Positions 27,943-37,245 are shown, counted from the stretch's first letter. The stretch: DNA of 64,000 bases from CAWJMD01 sp963700925 (GCA_963700925.1 OY969553.1:930001-994000); one strand, 5' to 3'. The notes: generated by a model not told the origin, from the letters alone. Made by a program: numbers and translations.

Positions 27943-29286
27943 ATGGCAAAGAAACTCAACGGCTACCCGTACGTCGAGGCGCGGTTCGACAAGTCGGCGA
28001 AGTTGATCGATGCCCGGGATCGGCACGACCTGAAGGCGATGATCGCGGACGAGGACCTGACCGACCTGGTGGTTCTGGCCCACGGGTGGAACAACGACAT
28101 GGACGACGCGCGCAGCCTGTTCGACCATCTCGCCTCGTCCATGCGGGCACAGCAGGGTGGCCCTGACCGCGCGTTGGTCAGCGGCCGAAGGATCGGCCTC
28201 CTCGGCGTGCTGTGGCCCTCGATCAAGTTCGCGGACGAGGACCTCATCCCCGGTGGCGCCGCGTCGTTCGGCACGGAGGCGTCCGACCTGCTGGCGCACC
28301 GGCTTCAGGATGTGCGCGATGTCTTCGACAGCGACGATGCGCCGCGGCGAATCGACGAGGCCGCTGCGCTGGTGTCGCGCCTGGAGGACTCGCCCTCTGC
28401 CCGGCAGGCCTTCGTCGACCTGCTCCGCATGGTCGTCCCCCACGATGCCGGCGAGGACGAGGACGCCACCAACCTGTTCCTCGACATCGAGGCAGAGGCC
28501 CTCTTCGCCCGGCTGGACGACCCCACGCTGGACGACCCGACCATGGACCTTCCCCCTGCCGGCATCGAGACCGGGCACGACGGTGGCGCCGCCACGATGG
28601 ACGGCGTCGGACCTGCGCATGCCTCCGGTGGCGCGGCGGGTTTCGACTTCGCGGGCAAGATCCGGGCGGCGCAGCGCCTGCTGAACTTCGTCACCTACTA
28701 CCAGATGAAGGCACGCGCCGGAACGATCGGTGAGCGCGCCGTGGCGCCGCTGCTGCGCGCCGTCGACCAGGCGGGCGCGCGCGTGCACCTGGTCGGCCAC
28801 AGCTTCGGCGGGCGCCTGGTCACTGCCGCGGCAGCATCCCGTGACGGGGTCGGGCGCCTCGGCACCGTCGTGCTGCTGCAAGCGGCGTTCTCGCACTACG
28901 GGTTCGCGCAGGACTGGGAGCCGGGCAAGGACGGCGCATTTCGGAACCTGCTGTCAGGCCGCCGGCTGGGCGGTCCCCTGTTGATCACCCACACCCGCAA
29001 CGACCGGGCGGTCGGCATCGCGTACGCCCTGGCGTCGCGGATCGCGAACCAGGTGGCCGCCGAGGTCGGCGGGCCGGACAGCCGGTGGGGCGGCATCGGT
29101 GCCAACGGCGCCCAGCGCACTCCCGGCGTGAAGGCGTCGACGCTCCTGCCTCGCTCCGACAGCTACACGCTCGCGGCCGGCAAGGGCTACAACCTGCGCG
29201 CCGACACGTTCATCGCCAACCACAGCAACGTGGCAGGTCGCGAGGTCGCCCACGCGATCCTGGCCGGGATCAGCGCCTCGCCCTAG
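27943..29286 (+). CDS. Alpha/beta hydrolase associated with S8 peptidases
   Basis: A 447-residue protein with an alpha/beta-hydrolase core. The oxyanion-type motif VVLAHGWNNDMDDAR is at residues 43-57 and the nucleophile elbow VHLVGHSFGGRL has Ser287. LLITHTRNDRAVGIAYALA gives the strand usually followed by the acid, and a late His-containing segment (FIANHSNVAGREVAHAI) may provide the base. Between core halves lies an acidic insert of about 130 residues (residues ~120-235, rich in Asp/Glu) that is not typical of lipases. No signal peptide. It overlaps the convergent decarboxylase by 4 bp. Activity could be lipase, esterase or peptidase; substrate unknown. Confidence 0.8.
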   Translation: MAKKLNGYPYVEARFDKSAKLIDARDRHDLKAMIADEDLTDLVVLAHGWNNDMDDARSLFDHLASSMRAQQGGPDRALVSGRRIGLLGVLWPSIKFADEDLIPGGAASFGTEASDLLAHRLQDVRDVFDSDDAPRRIDEAAALVSRLEDSPSARQAFVDLLRMVVPHDAGEDEDATNLFLDIEAEALFARLDDPTLDDPTMDLPPAGIETGHDGGAATMDGVGPAHASGGAAGFDFAGKIRAAQRLLNFVTYYQMKARAGTIGERAVAPLLRAVDQAGARVHLVGHSFGGRLVTAAAASRDGVGRLGTVVLLQAAFSHYGFAQDWEPGKDGAFRNLLSGRRLGGPLLITHTRNDRAVGIAYALASRIANQVAAEVGGPDSRWGGIGANGAQRTPGVKASTLLPRSDSYTLAAGKGYNLRADTFIANHSNVAGREVAHAILAGISASP

Positions 29287-30665
29287 ACCGCCTGCGCGGC
29301 GCGCCGCAACGCTTGGAGGCTCCGTTCGACGTCCGCATCCGACGTCGACCAGTTGCTCACGGAGATCCGCAGGACGGCGCGGTCGTGCCAGCGCGACCCG
29401 GACATCCAGGCGGCGCCGTCGTCCAGGATCAGCTGGACGAGCTTCTGGGTGCTGGCGTCGTCCTTCATCGCCGCGCACACCTGCGTGAAGACGACGTCGT
29501 TCAGCACCTCGACGCCGTCCAGCGCCGAGAGGCCGTCGGCCAGGGTTCGCGCGTGTGCGCAGAAGCGGTCCACCAGGTCGGCGACCCCTTGGCGACCGAG
29601 CGAGCGCAGCACGGCCCAGACCGGGACCGCCCGACCGCGCCGAGACATCTCTGGCACCAGCTCGTACGAGTCACCCTCTTCGTCGTTGATGAGGTAGGCA
29701 CCACGTCCGGCCATCGACGCCATGTGCGCTGCCCGGTCATGCACGATCGCGATGCCGCAGTCGTACGGAACATTCAGGGTCTTGTGCGCGTCGGTCGCCC
29801 ACGAGTCAGCCGCCTCGAAGCCGGCGATGAGGTGCCGGTAGGTCGGCGACGCCGCAGCGAAGAGGCCGAACGCGCCGTCGACGTGCACCCAGGCCCCGCG
29901 CCGGTGGGCGGCTGCGATCGCCTCGGTGAACGGGTCGAAGGCCCCGGAGTGGATGTTGCCCGCCTGCAGCACCACGATCGTCGGGGCCTCCCCGTCCCCG
30001 ACCTGCAGCGCCTCCTCCAGGGCGTCGGCGCGGACGCGGCCCTGCTCGTCCACGGCGACGCTCTCGGGCGCCCCCAAGCCCAGGTACCGCAAGGCCAGGT
30101 CCACGCTCACGTGCCCGTCCGCGCCGATGATGACCCGCACCTTGGGGGCACCCGAGAGTCCTTGCGACTCAACGTCCCAGCCCACCGAGCGCAGTACTGA
30201 GTGACGAGCTGCCGCGAGGCAGGTGAAGTTCGCCATCGTGGCACCCGTGGCGAAGCCGACGCCGCACGTCGAGGGCAGGCCCAGGAGGTCGAGGACCCAC
30301 GCCGACGCAGCGTCCTCCACCGCCGAGTGCGCCGGGGTCACGCGTCGCATCGCACTGTTCTGGTCCCACGCCGACACCAGCCAGTCGGCGGCCAGCGCAG
30401 CCGGATGGCTGCCGCCGATCACGAAGCCGAAGAAGCGCCCGGACGGCATGGCCACCAGGCCGGGTTCGCAGGCAAGCGCCAGGGTGTCCACGACGTCACC
30501 CGCCGCGGTCGGGCCCTCCGGCAGCTCCGGGCCCAGCGCTGCCGCGACGTCGGCGATCGACGCGCGTGCCGGCACGTCGCGCTTGTCCAGGCTCGCCAGC
30601 CAGGTGCGCGCGTGCTCCACAGCCCGTTCCAGCGCGGCCTCGGTCTCGTCCCGTGTGGATGTCAT
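29283..30665 (-). CDS. PLP-dependent group II amino-acid decarboxylase-like protein
   Basis: A 460-residue fold-type I PLP enzyme. The PLP lysine is in SWATDAHKTLNVPYDCGI. SGRFFGFVIGGSHPAALAAD, NSAMRRVTPAHSAVEDAA, GFATGATMANFTCLAAAR and the Asp strand WVHVDGAFGLFAA are those of aromatic-amino-acid/glutamate decarboxylases. Members decarboxylate tyrosine, tryptophan, DOPA or glutamate, but some are aspartate or other aminotransferase-like enzymes, so the substrate is left open. It is cytosolic and apparently a single gene, convergent with the hydrolase. Confidence 0.85.
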   Translation of the reverse strand: MTSTRDETEAALERAVEHARTWLASLDKRDVPARASIADVAAALGPELPEGPTAAGDVVDTLALACEPGLVAMPSGRFFGFVIGGSHPAALAADWLVSAWDQNSAMRRVTPAHSAVEDAASAWVLDLLGLPSTCGVGFATGATMANFTCLAAARHSVLRSVGWDVESQGLSGAPKVRVIIGADGHVSVDLALRYLGLGAPESVAVDEQGRVRADALEEALQVGDGEAPTIVVLQAGNIHSGAFDPFTEAIAAAHRRGAWVHVDGAFGLFAAASPTYRHLIAGFEAADSWATDAHKTLNVPYDCGIAIVHDRAAHMASMAGRGAYLINDEEGDSYELVPEMSRRGRAVPVWAVLRSLGRQGVADLVDRFCAHARTLADGLSALDGVEVLNDVVFTQVCAAMKDDASTQKLVQLILDDGAAWMSGSRWHDRAVLRISVSNWSTSDADVERSLQALRRAAQAV

Positions 30666-30728
30666 GCAGTGAGTGTGGCGCGGAAACGGATTTGGCGACG
30701 CCGGAGCTGGCGGACAGGATCGTGCCCC

Positions 30729-31133
30729 ATGAGCTCCCATCTGCAGAACATCAGCTTCGACGCCCACGACACGTACGCCCAGGCCATGTTCTGGGATCAG
30801 GTGCTCCTCGACTTCCACCCCGACCCCGACAACCCCGACAGCCCGGGCGACGAGGAGTGCGGCCTGGTCGGCCCGGGCGGGCGCACCTGCCTGCTGTTCC
30901 TCGAGGTGCCCGAGGCCAAGACCGTGAAGAACCGCGCGCACCTGTGCCTGACGCCCGCGGACCGCACGCGCGACGAGGAGGTGGAGCGGCTCCTCGTGCT
31001 GGGCGCGACCATGTTCGACGACCGCCGCAACGACGACGGCACCGGATGGGCCGTGCTGGCTGACCCCGAGGGAAACGAGTTCTGCGTGCTGCGCAGCGAC
31101 GCCGAGCGGGAGCAAACCGCGCCTCAGGCCTGA
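30729..31133 (+). CDS. VOC-family (glyoxalase/bleomycin resistance-like) protein
   Basis: A 134-residue protein of the vicinal oxygen chelate superfamily. LQNISFDAHDTYAQAMFWDQ starts the first beta-alpha-beta module, RAHLCLTPADR gives a metal-ligand-like His and the ending VLADPEGNEFCVLRS is the standard VOC close with Glu. Such proteins are dioxygenases, isomerases or binding proteins; no substrate can be assigned. The start is the ATG at 30729. Its 3' end overlaps the convergent VOC gene by 10 bp. Confidence 0.85.
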   Translation: MSSHLQNISFDAHDTYAQAMFWDQVLLDFHPDPDNPDSPGDEECGLVGPGGRTCLLFLEVPEAKTVKNRAHLCLTPADRTRDEEVERLLVLGATMFDDRRNDDGTGWAVLADPEGNEFCVLRSDAEREQTAPQA

Positions 31134-31891
31134 GGACGGAGCCCGGTCCCCGGGTCTCGTCCGGTGATGCAGTACTCGAGCCCGGCGATGTCGCGAAGCG
31201 TCACCCACGCGTCTCTCCGGCGCACCACGGTCGCGCCGAGCGCCTCGTGGCGGGTCGCCTCCGCAGCGACGCTGTCGCTCGCGAGGTCCAGGTGGGCCGT
31301 CGTCGAGCCACCTGCGGGCACGTCGTCAAGCCGCTGGAGCAGGAGCCGCAGGGGCATGCCACTCGGCCGCACCAGGTACCGGAACTCGTGAGACGACGCC
31401 GACTTCGCCTGCCACCCGGTGAGTCCGGCCCAGAAGGCGCACTCGGCGTCGTACCGGGCGGGCGGGATGTCGAGGCACAGCTGGTCGACGAGACTGCGAT
31501 GACCCGACGACCACCGCGCCGGGGCTGGACGGCGTGCCTCGCCGTCGTGGTCCACGAAGCAGAAGGGCATCCCGTCCGGTGACCGCAGCACGACCAGCCC
31601 GGGCTCGGTGAACACGATGCTGGCGTCGAGCGCTTCGGCCGCCTCCGACGCAGCGATGACGTCCTCGACGTGCAGGTCGAGGTGGCACCCCGGCGGGCCG
31701 AGCCGCGAGGCCTGCACGCGCAGGTAGGCGTCTCCGGCTTTCGGTCGCAGCGTGACGAACTGGTGGTCACCTCGCCAGGCAGACGGCGTCGACGCGGTCA
31801 CCTCCTGCCAGTACTCGACACCGGCGTCGGCGACCTCCTGCGGGAGGTCGAGAAAGGCTGTCATCCAACGGATCTCGGGCGAGTCGGTCAT
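31124..31891 (-). CDS. Two-module VOC-family protein
   Basis: A 255-residue protein made of two VOC-type modules. Module one has AFLDLPQEVADAGVEYWQEV, HLDLHVEDVIAA and VLRSPDGMPFCFV; module two has DQLCLDIPPARYDAECAFWA, HLDLASDSVAAEA and TLRDIAGLEYCITGR. It belongs to the glyoxalase/bleomycin resistance superfamily with unknown substrate. Start ATG at 31891 overlaps the stop of the small gene upstream (ATGA). Confidence 0.85.
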   Translation of the reverse strand: MTDSPEIRWMTAFLDLPQEVADAGVEYWQEVTASTPSAWRGDHQFVTLRPKAGDAYLRVQASRLGPPGCHLDLHVEDVIAASEAAEALDASIVFTEPGLVVLRSPDGMPFCFVDHDGEARRPAPARWSSGHRSLVDQLCLDIPPARYDAECAFWAGLTGWQAKSASSHEFRYLVRPSGMPLRLLLQRLDDVPAGGSTTAHLDLASDSVAAEATRHEALGATVVRRRDAWVTLRDIAGLEYCITGRDPGTGLRPQA

Positions 31892-32028
31892 GATGACTGT
31901 CTGTCGCGCAGTCGGAACAGCCGTCGCAACCGCTGTCCGAGACTCGGACGTGGGTCCGCCGCCGTCTCGGGAACCTCCGCAGATCGTGCGGTCTCGGCTC
32001 GCGCCGCCACCAGGTCGAGCCAGCTCAT
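31888..32028 (-). CDS. Small hypothetical protein (46 aa)
   Basis: A 46-residue frame beginning MSWLDLVAARAETA and ending with a basic RLRRLFRLRDRQSS. It has GGAAGA nine bases before the ATG and a 4-bp ATGA overlap with the VOC gene, which argues for a translated, coupled ORF. No family recognised and no membrane segment. Confidence 0.45.
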   Translation of the reverse strand: MSWLDLVAARAETARSAEVPETAADPRPSLGQRLRRLFRLRDRQSS

Positions 32029-32147
32029 GGAGCAAGTCTTCCAGTGCCCATCACGGAACGGCGAGTTCGCGGTCTGACGGGCGCCCGCGGACACCGGAAA
32101 ACACGCAGTAGCGAGTCGAAGTGGACGCAGATCGCTAAGGTCGCATC

Positions 32148-32771
32148 GTGAGACCTTCTGCTTCAGGCGACGCACCCGGCCGCGGTGTCGACGGCTGGGA
32201 CGCCAGGTACGCCGCCGAGGAGTCGGCTCCGGGCGAGCCGCACCCGGTCGTCGTCCAGGCTGTAGACGTCACGCATCCTGGCCGCGCGCTCGACATCGCC
32301 TGCGGCACAGGGCGTCACAGCCTGTGGCTGGCTGAGAACGGCTGGCGCGTCACCGGTCTCGACTTCTCCCGAGAGGGACTGCGGCGTGCGTCGGCGGCTG
32401 CGGACCGGCGCGGCGTACGGGTCGATTGGGTCCTGGCCGACCTCAGGGCATGGGAACCGACGGTGGACGGCTACGACCTCGTCCTGATGTCGTTCGTGCA
32501 GCTGGGCGACGTTTTCGTGCGCGCCACCGGGTGGGTGCGGCCGGGCGGCCTGTTCGTCGTGGTCGGCCACTCCGAGCGCAACCTGCGGGAGGGCGTCGGC
32601 GGCCCGAAGGACCCACGGCTGCACCACGACCACGTCGACCTCGCCGCCCGTGCCACCGGTGCGCGCCTGCGGGTGCTGCGCGCCGCGGAGGTGGCGCACA
32701 GCACTCCTGACGGAACGGCATACGAGGCAGTCCTGGTGGCGCAGAGGCCGGGACGCCCGGCCGGCGCCTAG
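32148..32771 (+). CDS. SAM-dependent methyltransferase
   Basis: A 207-residue class I methyltransferase (TehB/methyltransferase type 11-like). Motif I is ALDIACGTGRHSLWLA, acidic residue of motif II in VTGLDFSREGLRRA, motif III DWVLADLRAW and post-motif VRPGGLFVVVGHSERNL. GTG start at 32148. It is probably cytosolic; the methyl acceptor is unknown. Its stop is 4 bp from the stop of the convergent YczE-like gene. Confidence 0.88.
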   Translation: MRPSASGDAPGRGVDGWDARYAAEESAPGEPHPVVVQAVDVTHPGRALDIACGTGRHSLWLAENGWRVTGLDFSREGLRRASAAADRRGVRVDWVLADLRAWEPTVDGYDLVLMSFVQLGDVFVRATGWVRPGGLFVVVGHSERNLREGVGGPKDPRLHHDHVDLAARATGARLRVLRAAEVAHSTPDGTAYEAVLVAQRPGRPAGA

Positions 32772-32775
32772 AGAC

Positions 32776-33408
32776 CTAGACCCGCCCAGGCCTGATCTCG
32801 AGGCGCGGCATGAACCAGTGCACGAGCGGGCCGATCGTCAACGCGAACACGACGGTGCCGACGCCGAAGGTGCCACCCAGCGCCCACCCCGCCGCGACCA
32901 CGGCGACCTCGAGCAGGGTGCGCACGAGCCGGATCGAGGCTCCCGTCCGACGGTTGAAGCCGGTCATCAGCCCGTCGCGCGGGCCGGCGCCGAACCGGCA
33001 GCCGATGTAGGCGGCGGTCGCGATCGCGTTGAGCAGCAGGCCGCCCGCGAACAGCGCGCCCCGCAGCAGCCAGCGTGGGTCACCGTCCGCCGCCACGACG
33101 TCGGGGATGACTGCGAGGGCCGCGTCGACGGCCACACCGATGACCAGGACGTTGCTGACGGTGCCGAGCCCTGGCTTCTCCCGCAACGGGATCCACGCCA
33201 GCAGCACCAGTACCCCGGTCAGGATCGTCACCGTCCCGAACGTCAGGCCGGTGCTGTCGGCGACGCCTTGGTGCAGCACGTCCCAGGGGATGTTGCCGAG
33301 CTCGGACCGCAGGATCATCGCCATGCTCAGACCGAAGGCGACCAGCCCGGCGTAGAGCTGTACCAAGCGGCGGACGAGTCGGCGCGGAGGGCCCGCGCCG
33401 GGTGCCAC
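32776..33408 (-). CDS. YczE/YitT-family membrane protein
   Basis: A 210-residue membrane protein with five hydrophobic segments, starting at a GTG at 33408, five bases after the cystathionine beta-synthase stop. Family markers are LVQLYAGLVAFGLSMAMILR, LGNIPWDVLHQGVA, GLTFGTVTILTGVLVLLAW and CRFGAGPRDGLMTGFNRRTG. YczE-like proteins are of unknown transport function; one is tied to surfactin production in Bacillus. The coupling to a cysteine-synthesis gene may be only positional. Confidence 0.85.
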   Translation of the reverse strand: MAPGAGPPRRLVRRLVQLYAGLVAFGLSMAMILRSELGNIPWDVLHQGVADSTGLTFGTVTILTGVLVLLAWIPLREKPGLGTVSNVLVIGVAVDAALAVIPDVVAADGDPRWLLRGALFAGGLLLNAIATAAYIGCRFGAGPRDGLMTGFNRRTGASIRLVRTLLEVAVVAAGWALGGTFGVGTVVFALTIGPLVHWFMPRLEIRPGRV

Positions 33409-33413
33409 GCCGG

Positions 33414-34811
33414 TCAGGACGCCAGGTACGCGAGCAGGTCGCCGCGGGTCAGCACCCCGGCCGGCTTGCCGTCGACGACGACCATCACGGCGTCCCTCTT
33501 CTGCAGCTCGGCACGTGCCGTCTCGATCGGCTCGCCACCACCGACCAGCGGCAGGGGCGCTGCCATGTGCCGCTCGACCGGGTCGGCGAGGCTCGCGGTG
33601 CCCGAGAAGACCGCGTCGAGCAGGTCGCGCTCGCTGACCGATCCGGCGACCTCCCCCGCCATCACGGGCGGCTCGGCCTTGACGACCGGCATCTGCGAGA
33701 CCCCGTACTCGTGCAGGATCTCGATCGCGTCGCGCACCGTCTCGGTGGGGTGGGTGTGCACCAGATCGGGGAGGTCGCGCGACTTGCCGCGCAGCACGTC
33801 GGCGACCGTGGCGACCGTGGTCTCGGATCGGGCGAAGCCGTAGGAGGCCATCCACCCGTCGTTGAAGACCTTCGCGAGGTAGCCCCGTCCCGAGTCCGGC
33901 AGGAGGACGACCACGACGTCGTCGGGTCCGAGGTCCTTCGCGACCTCGAGCGCCGCCACGACCGCCATCCCGCACGAGCCACCCACCAGCAGGCCCTCCT
34001 CGAGTGCGAGGCGCCGCGTCATGTCGAACGAGTCGGCGTCGCTGACGGCGACGATGCGGTCGGGCACGGACGGGTCGTAGGCGGTGGGCCAGAAGTCCTC
34101 GCCGACACCCTCGACCAGGTACGGGCGGCCGGTGCCGCCGGAGTACACCGAGCCCTCGGGGTCGGCGCCGACCACCTGCACCCGTCCGCCAGAACCCGGG
34201 TCGCGGTCGCCGGAGGCCTCCTGCAGGTACCGCCCGGTGCCGGTGATGGTGCCACCGGTGCCCACGCCGGCCACGAAGTGCGTGACCTTGCCGTCGGTGT
34301 CGTCCCAGATCTCGGGCCCGGTGGTCTCGTAGTGGCTCGCCGGACCCATCGGGTTCGAGTACTGGTCGGGCTTCCACGCCCCCTCGGTCTCGCGGACAAG
34401 ACGGTCGCTGACCGAGTAGTACGAGCTGGGGTGGTCGGGCTCTACCGCCGTCGGGCACACCACGACCTGTGCGCCGTAGGCCTTCAGGACGTTCCGCTTG
34501 TCCTCGCTGACCTTGTCGGGGCAGACGAAGATGCAGTGGTAGCCGCGCTGCTGGGCGACGAGCGCCAGGCCGACTCCCGTGTTGCCGGACGTCGGCTCGA
34601 CGATGGTCCCGCCAGGCTTCAGAGCGCCGGACTCCTCGGCGGCATCGACCATCTTGACCGCGATGCGGTCCTTCACCGACCCGCCGGGGTTGAGGTACTC
34701 CACCTTCGCCAGCACGGTGGCGGCGATCCCGTCTGTGACGTGGTTGAGCCGCACGAGGGGTGTGCCGCCGATGAGGTCGAGGACTGTGTTCGCGTACTTC
34801 ACGCGGGTCAT
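33414..34811 (-). CDS. cbs: Cystathionine beta-synthase
   Basis: A 465-residue PLP enzyme of the reverse transsulfuration route: serine plus homocysteine to cystathionine. The start is the ATG at 34811. The PLP lysine is in YLNPGGSVKDRIAVKM and the Asn loop is EPTSGNTGVGLALVA. GVGTGGTITGTGRYL binds phosphate, and SDADSFDMTRRLALEEGLLVGG follows. Two CBS domains fill the C-terminus (DLVHTHPTETVRDAIEILHE, then ERHMAAPLPLVGGG to the end), as in regulated CBS enzymes rather than plain cysteine synthases. Divergent from the GDSL hydrolase by 33 bp. Confidence 0.94.
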   Translation of the reverse strand: MTRVKYANTVLDLIGGTPLVRLNHVTDGIAATVLAKVEYLNPGGSVKDRIAVKMVDAAEESGALKPGGTIVEPTSGNTGVGLALVAQQRGYHCIFVCPDKVSEDKRNVLKAYGAQVVVCPTAVEPDHPSSYYSVSDRLVRETEGAWKPDQYSNPMGPASHYETTGPEIWDDTDGKVTHFVAGVGTGGTITGTGRYLQEASGDRDPGSGGRVQVVGADPEGSVYSGGTGRPYLVEGVGEDFWPTAYDPSVPDRIVAVSDADSFDMTRRLALEEGLLVGGSCGMAVVAALEVAKDLGPDDVVVVLLPDSGRGYLAKVFNDGWMASYGFARSETTVATVADVLRGKSRDLPDLVHTHPTETVRDAIEILHEYGVSQMPVVKAEPPVMAGEVAGSVSERDLLDAVFSGTASLADPVERHMAAPLPLVGGGEPIETARAELQKRDAVMVVVDGKPAGVLTRGDLLAYLAS

Positions 34812-34844
34812 CGTCGCAGAGGTTGCGTTGGTTAGCCTCAATGC

Positions 34845-35951
34845 ATGTCACGAGCCAGCAGAGCACGCCGCATCGCGGCCGCCGCTGCCTACGGGGGTGG
34901 GGGCCTGACATTCCTGACGGTCGCAGGGATCGGCCTTCTGACGGCCGAAGCCAGGATGGCGCGACGCCTGATCGGGCAGCCTTTCGGGCAGGTCGGCCCT
35001 CTCACGTCAGGCACCTACGGGCACGGGCCGGGTCAGCCGATCGAGCTGGCCATGCTCGGCGACTCGTCGGGCGCCGGCCTCGGTGCCGAGTCGCCCGAGC
35101 AGACCAGTGCGGCGATCATCGCCAGCGGCCTCTCGGCGCTCTCGGGCAGGCGCGTCCGCCTGCACAACGTCGCCGTCGTCGGCGCCGAGTCGACCGGTCT
35201 CGAGCCCCAGGTCGACCAGCTTCTCCACGAGGTGGGGGCGCCCGACGTCGCCGTGATCCTCGTGGGCGCCAACGACGTCACGCACCGGGTGCGGCCCTCG
35301 ATCGCGGTCCGCGCGCTCGTCGAGGCGGTGACGCGGTTGCGCGAGTCCGGCGCCGAAGTGGTCGTGGGCACGTGCCCCGACCTCGGCACCCTGGCTCCCG
35401 TCCCCCAGCCGCTGCGGTCCCTGGGTCGCCGCCTCAGCCGGGAGATGGCTGCAGCGCAGACGATCGGGGTGGTCTCGGTCGGCGGGCGGACGGTGTCCCT
35501 CGGCTCGCTGCTGGGCCCGGAGTTCGAGGCGTCGCCGCACGAGATGTTCAGCGAGGACGGGTTCCACCCGAGCGCCGCGGGATACGCGCGGTGCGCGGCA
35601 GCCCTTCTGCCGAGCGTCTGCGCTGCTGTCGGGGTGTGGACGGACGGCGACGCCGACCCGCTGCCCGACCGCCGGCGCGGCGAGGGCGTGTCGCCGATCG
35701 CCCAGGCCGCGGTCGCGGCCGCTGAGGACGCCGGAACCGAGGTGGCACCCACGAGGGTGGCGGGGTCGGAGCGCGGGCCGTTCGGTCGATGGGCGATGAC
35801 CCTGCGTCGGCGGCGCACGCCGATGCCGGCGGCCGAGGCGCCCCACGAGGAGGAGCCCGAAGGGGACGAGTCCTCCGAGGTGACGGACGTCATGCCGGCC
35901 GAGGACGACGGCGGCGACCCGCGAGCAGAGCAGGCCGCTACCGGCCAGTAG
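34845..35951 (+). CDS. SGNH/GDSL hydrolase with signal anchor
   Basis: A 368-residue protein. Residues about 10-33 are a hydrophobic signal or anchor (IAAAAAYGGGGLTFLTVAGI). The GDSL-like catalytic Ser is in LAMLGDSSGAGLG, Gly block VVGAESTG, Asn in VGANDVTHR and Asp/His in EDGFHPSAAGYARCA. The last 100 residues are low-complexity and acidic (EEEPEGDESSEVTDVM), probably disordered. Role: esterase or lipase acting at the envelope; substrate unknown. The short 33-bp gap to the divergent cbs gene means the promoters overlap. Confidence 0.88.
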   Translation: MSRASRARRIAAAAAYGGGGLTFLTVAGIGLLTAEARMARRLIGQPFGQVGPLTSGTYGHGPGQPIELAMLGDSSGAGLGAESPEQTSAAIIASGLSALSGRRVRLHNVAVVGAESTGLEPQVDQLLHEVGAPDVAVILVGANDVTHRVRPSIAVRALVEAVTRLRESGAEVVVGTCPDLGTLAPVPQPLRSLGRRLSREMAAAQTIGVVSVGGRTVSLGSLLGPEFEASPHEMFSEDGFHPSAAGYARCAAALLPSVCAAVGVWTDGDADPLPDRRRGEGVSPIAQAAVAAAEDAGTEVAPTRVAGSERGPFGRWAMTLRRRRTPMPAAEAPHEEEPEGDESSEVTDVMPAEDDGGDPRAEQAATGQ

Positions 35952-36011
35952 AGTCAGGGCTCGGTCGCAGCACAGACCGCAGTCCGCAGCAGGACCAGCT
36001 CAGGAGGAGCC

Positions 36012-37235
36012 ATGCCCGAGGCCGTCATCGTCGCCGCCACCCGGAGCCCCATCGGGCGCGCCTTCAAGGGTTCGCTGACGGGAGTGCGCCCCGACGACCT
36101 CGCGGCCACGATCGTCTCCGCCGCGCTGGCGAAGGTTCCCGGGCTCGACCCGGCGGAGATCGACGACTTGTACCTCGGGTGCGCCGAGCCCTGGGGCGAG
36201 CACGGGTCGAACATGGCCCGCGTCGTCGCGGTGCTGGCGGGCCACGACGGGCTGCCGGGCTCGACCGTGAACCGGTTCTGCGCCTCGAGCGTGCAGACCA
36301 CGCGGATGGCCTTCCACGCCATCAAGGCCGGCGAGGGCGACGTGTTCGTGTCGGCAGGTGTCGAGATGGTCTCGCGTTACGCGGCTTTCAAGGGTGCCGG
36401 TCAGAGCAACGAGGAGTGGCTAAACCCCGCCTTCGCCTCGGCACGCGAGCTCACGGCCCGCACGGCGGTCGACAACTCGCCGTGGAGCGACCCCCGCGAG
36501 CAGGGCGGCCTGCCGGACGTGTACCTCGCGATGGGCCAGACGGCAGAGAACGTCGCCCACTTCAAGGGCGTGTCCCGGCAGGCGCAGGACGAGTGGGGCG
36601 TCGAGTCGCAGAACCGTGCCGAGAAGGCCCAGGCCAACGGAGTCTTCGCCCGCGAGATCACGCCGGTGACGCTGCCGGACGGGTCCGTGATGGACACCGA
36701 CGACTGCCCCCGCGCCGGCACCACGCTGGAGGGCGTCAGCGGCCTCAAGCCGGTGTTCCGCGAGACGGGAACCATTACGGCAGGCAACGCGTGTCCCCTC
36801 AACGACGGCGCCGCCGCGCTGGTCGTCATGAGCGACACGAAGGCGGCCGAGCTCGGACTGACCCCGCTCGCGCGGGTCGTCTCCACCGGCGTCTCGGCGC
36901 TGTCGCCCGAGATCATGGGTCTCGGGCCGATCGAGGCCAGCCGGCAGGCGCTCGCACGCGCCGGGATGACCATCGACGACATCGACCTCGTGGAGATCAA
37001 CGAGGCCTTCGCCGCGCAGGTGCTGCCGAGCGCCGACGAGCTGGGCATCGACCGCGACAAGCTCAACGTGCACGGTGGCGCGATCGCCCTGGGTCACCCG
37101 TTCGGCATGACCGGCGCCCGCATCACCACCACGCTGCTGAACGCCCTGAGCATCCACGACGGGCAGTTCGGCCTCGAGACGATGTGCGTCGGCGGCGGGC
37201 AGGGCATGGCGATCATCTTCGAGCGACTGAGCTAA
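36012..37235 (+). CDS. Acetyl-CoA C-acyltransferase (thiolase)
   Basis: A 407-residue thiolase. The acyl-accepting Cys90 is in GSTVNRFCASSVQT. LVEINEAFAAQ, the His block GGAIALGHPFGMTGAR and the second Cys in ETMCVGGGQGMAI complete the active site. The protein acts either in fatty-acid beta-oxidation (FadA-like, 3-ketoacyl-CoA cleavage) or in acetoacetyl-CoA synthesis; length and EMVSRYAAFKG fit the FadA-like group more. GGAGGAG is upstream of the ATG. No FadB partner gene is near. Confidence 0.92.
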   Translation: MPEAVIVAATRSPIGRAFKGSLTGVRPDDLAATIVSAALAKVPGLDPAEIDDLYLGCAEPWGEHGSNMARVVAVLAGHDGLPGSTVNRFCASSVQTTRMAFHAIKAGEGDVFVSAGVEMVSRYAAFKGAGQSNEEWLNPAFASARELTARTAVDNSPWSDPREQGGLPDVYLAMGQTAENVAHFKGVSRQAQDEWGVESQNRAEKAQANGVFAREITPVTLPDGSVMDTDDCPRAGTTLEGVSGLKPVFRETGTITAGNACPLNDGAAALVVMSDTKAAELGLTPLARVVSTGVSALSPEIMGLGPIEASRQALARAGMTIDDIDLVEINEAFAAQVLPSADELGIDRDKLNVHGGAIALGHPFGMTGARITTTLLNALSIHDGQFGLETMCVGGGQGMAIIFERLS

Positions 37236-37245
37236 ACCCGTCCCC

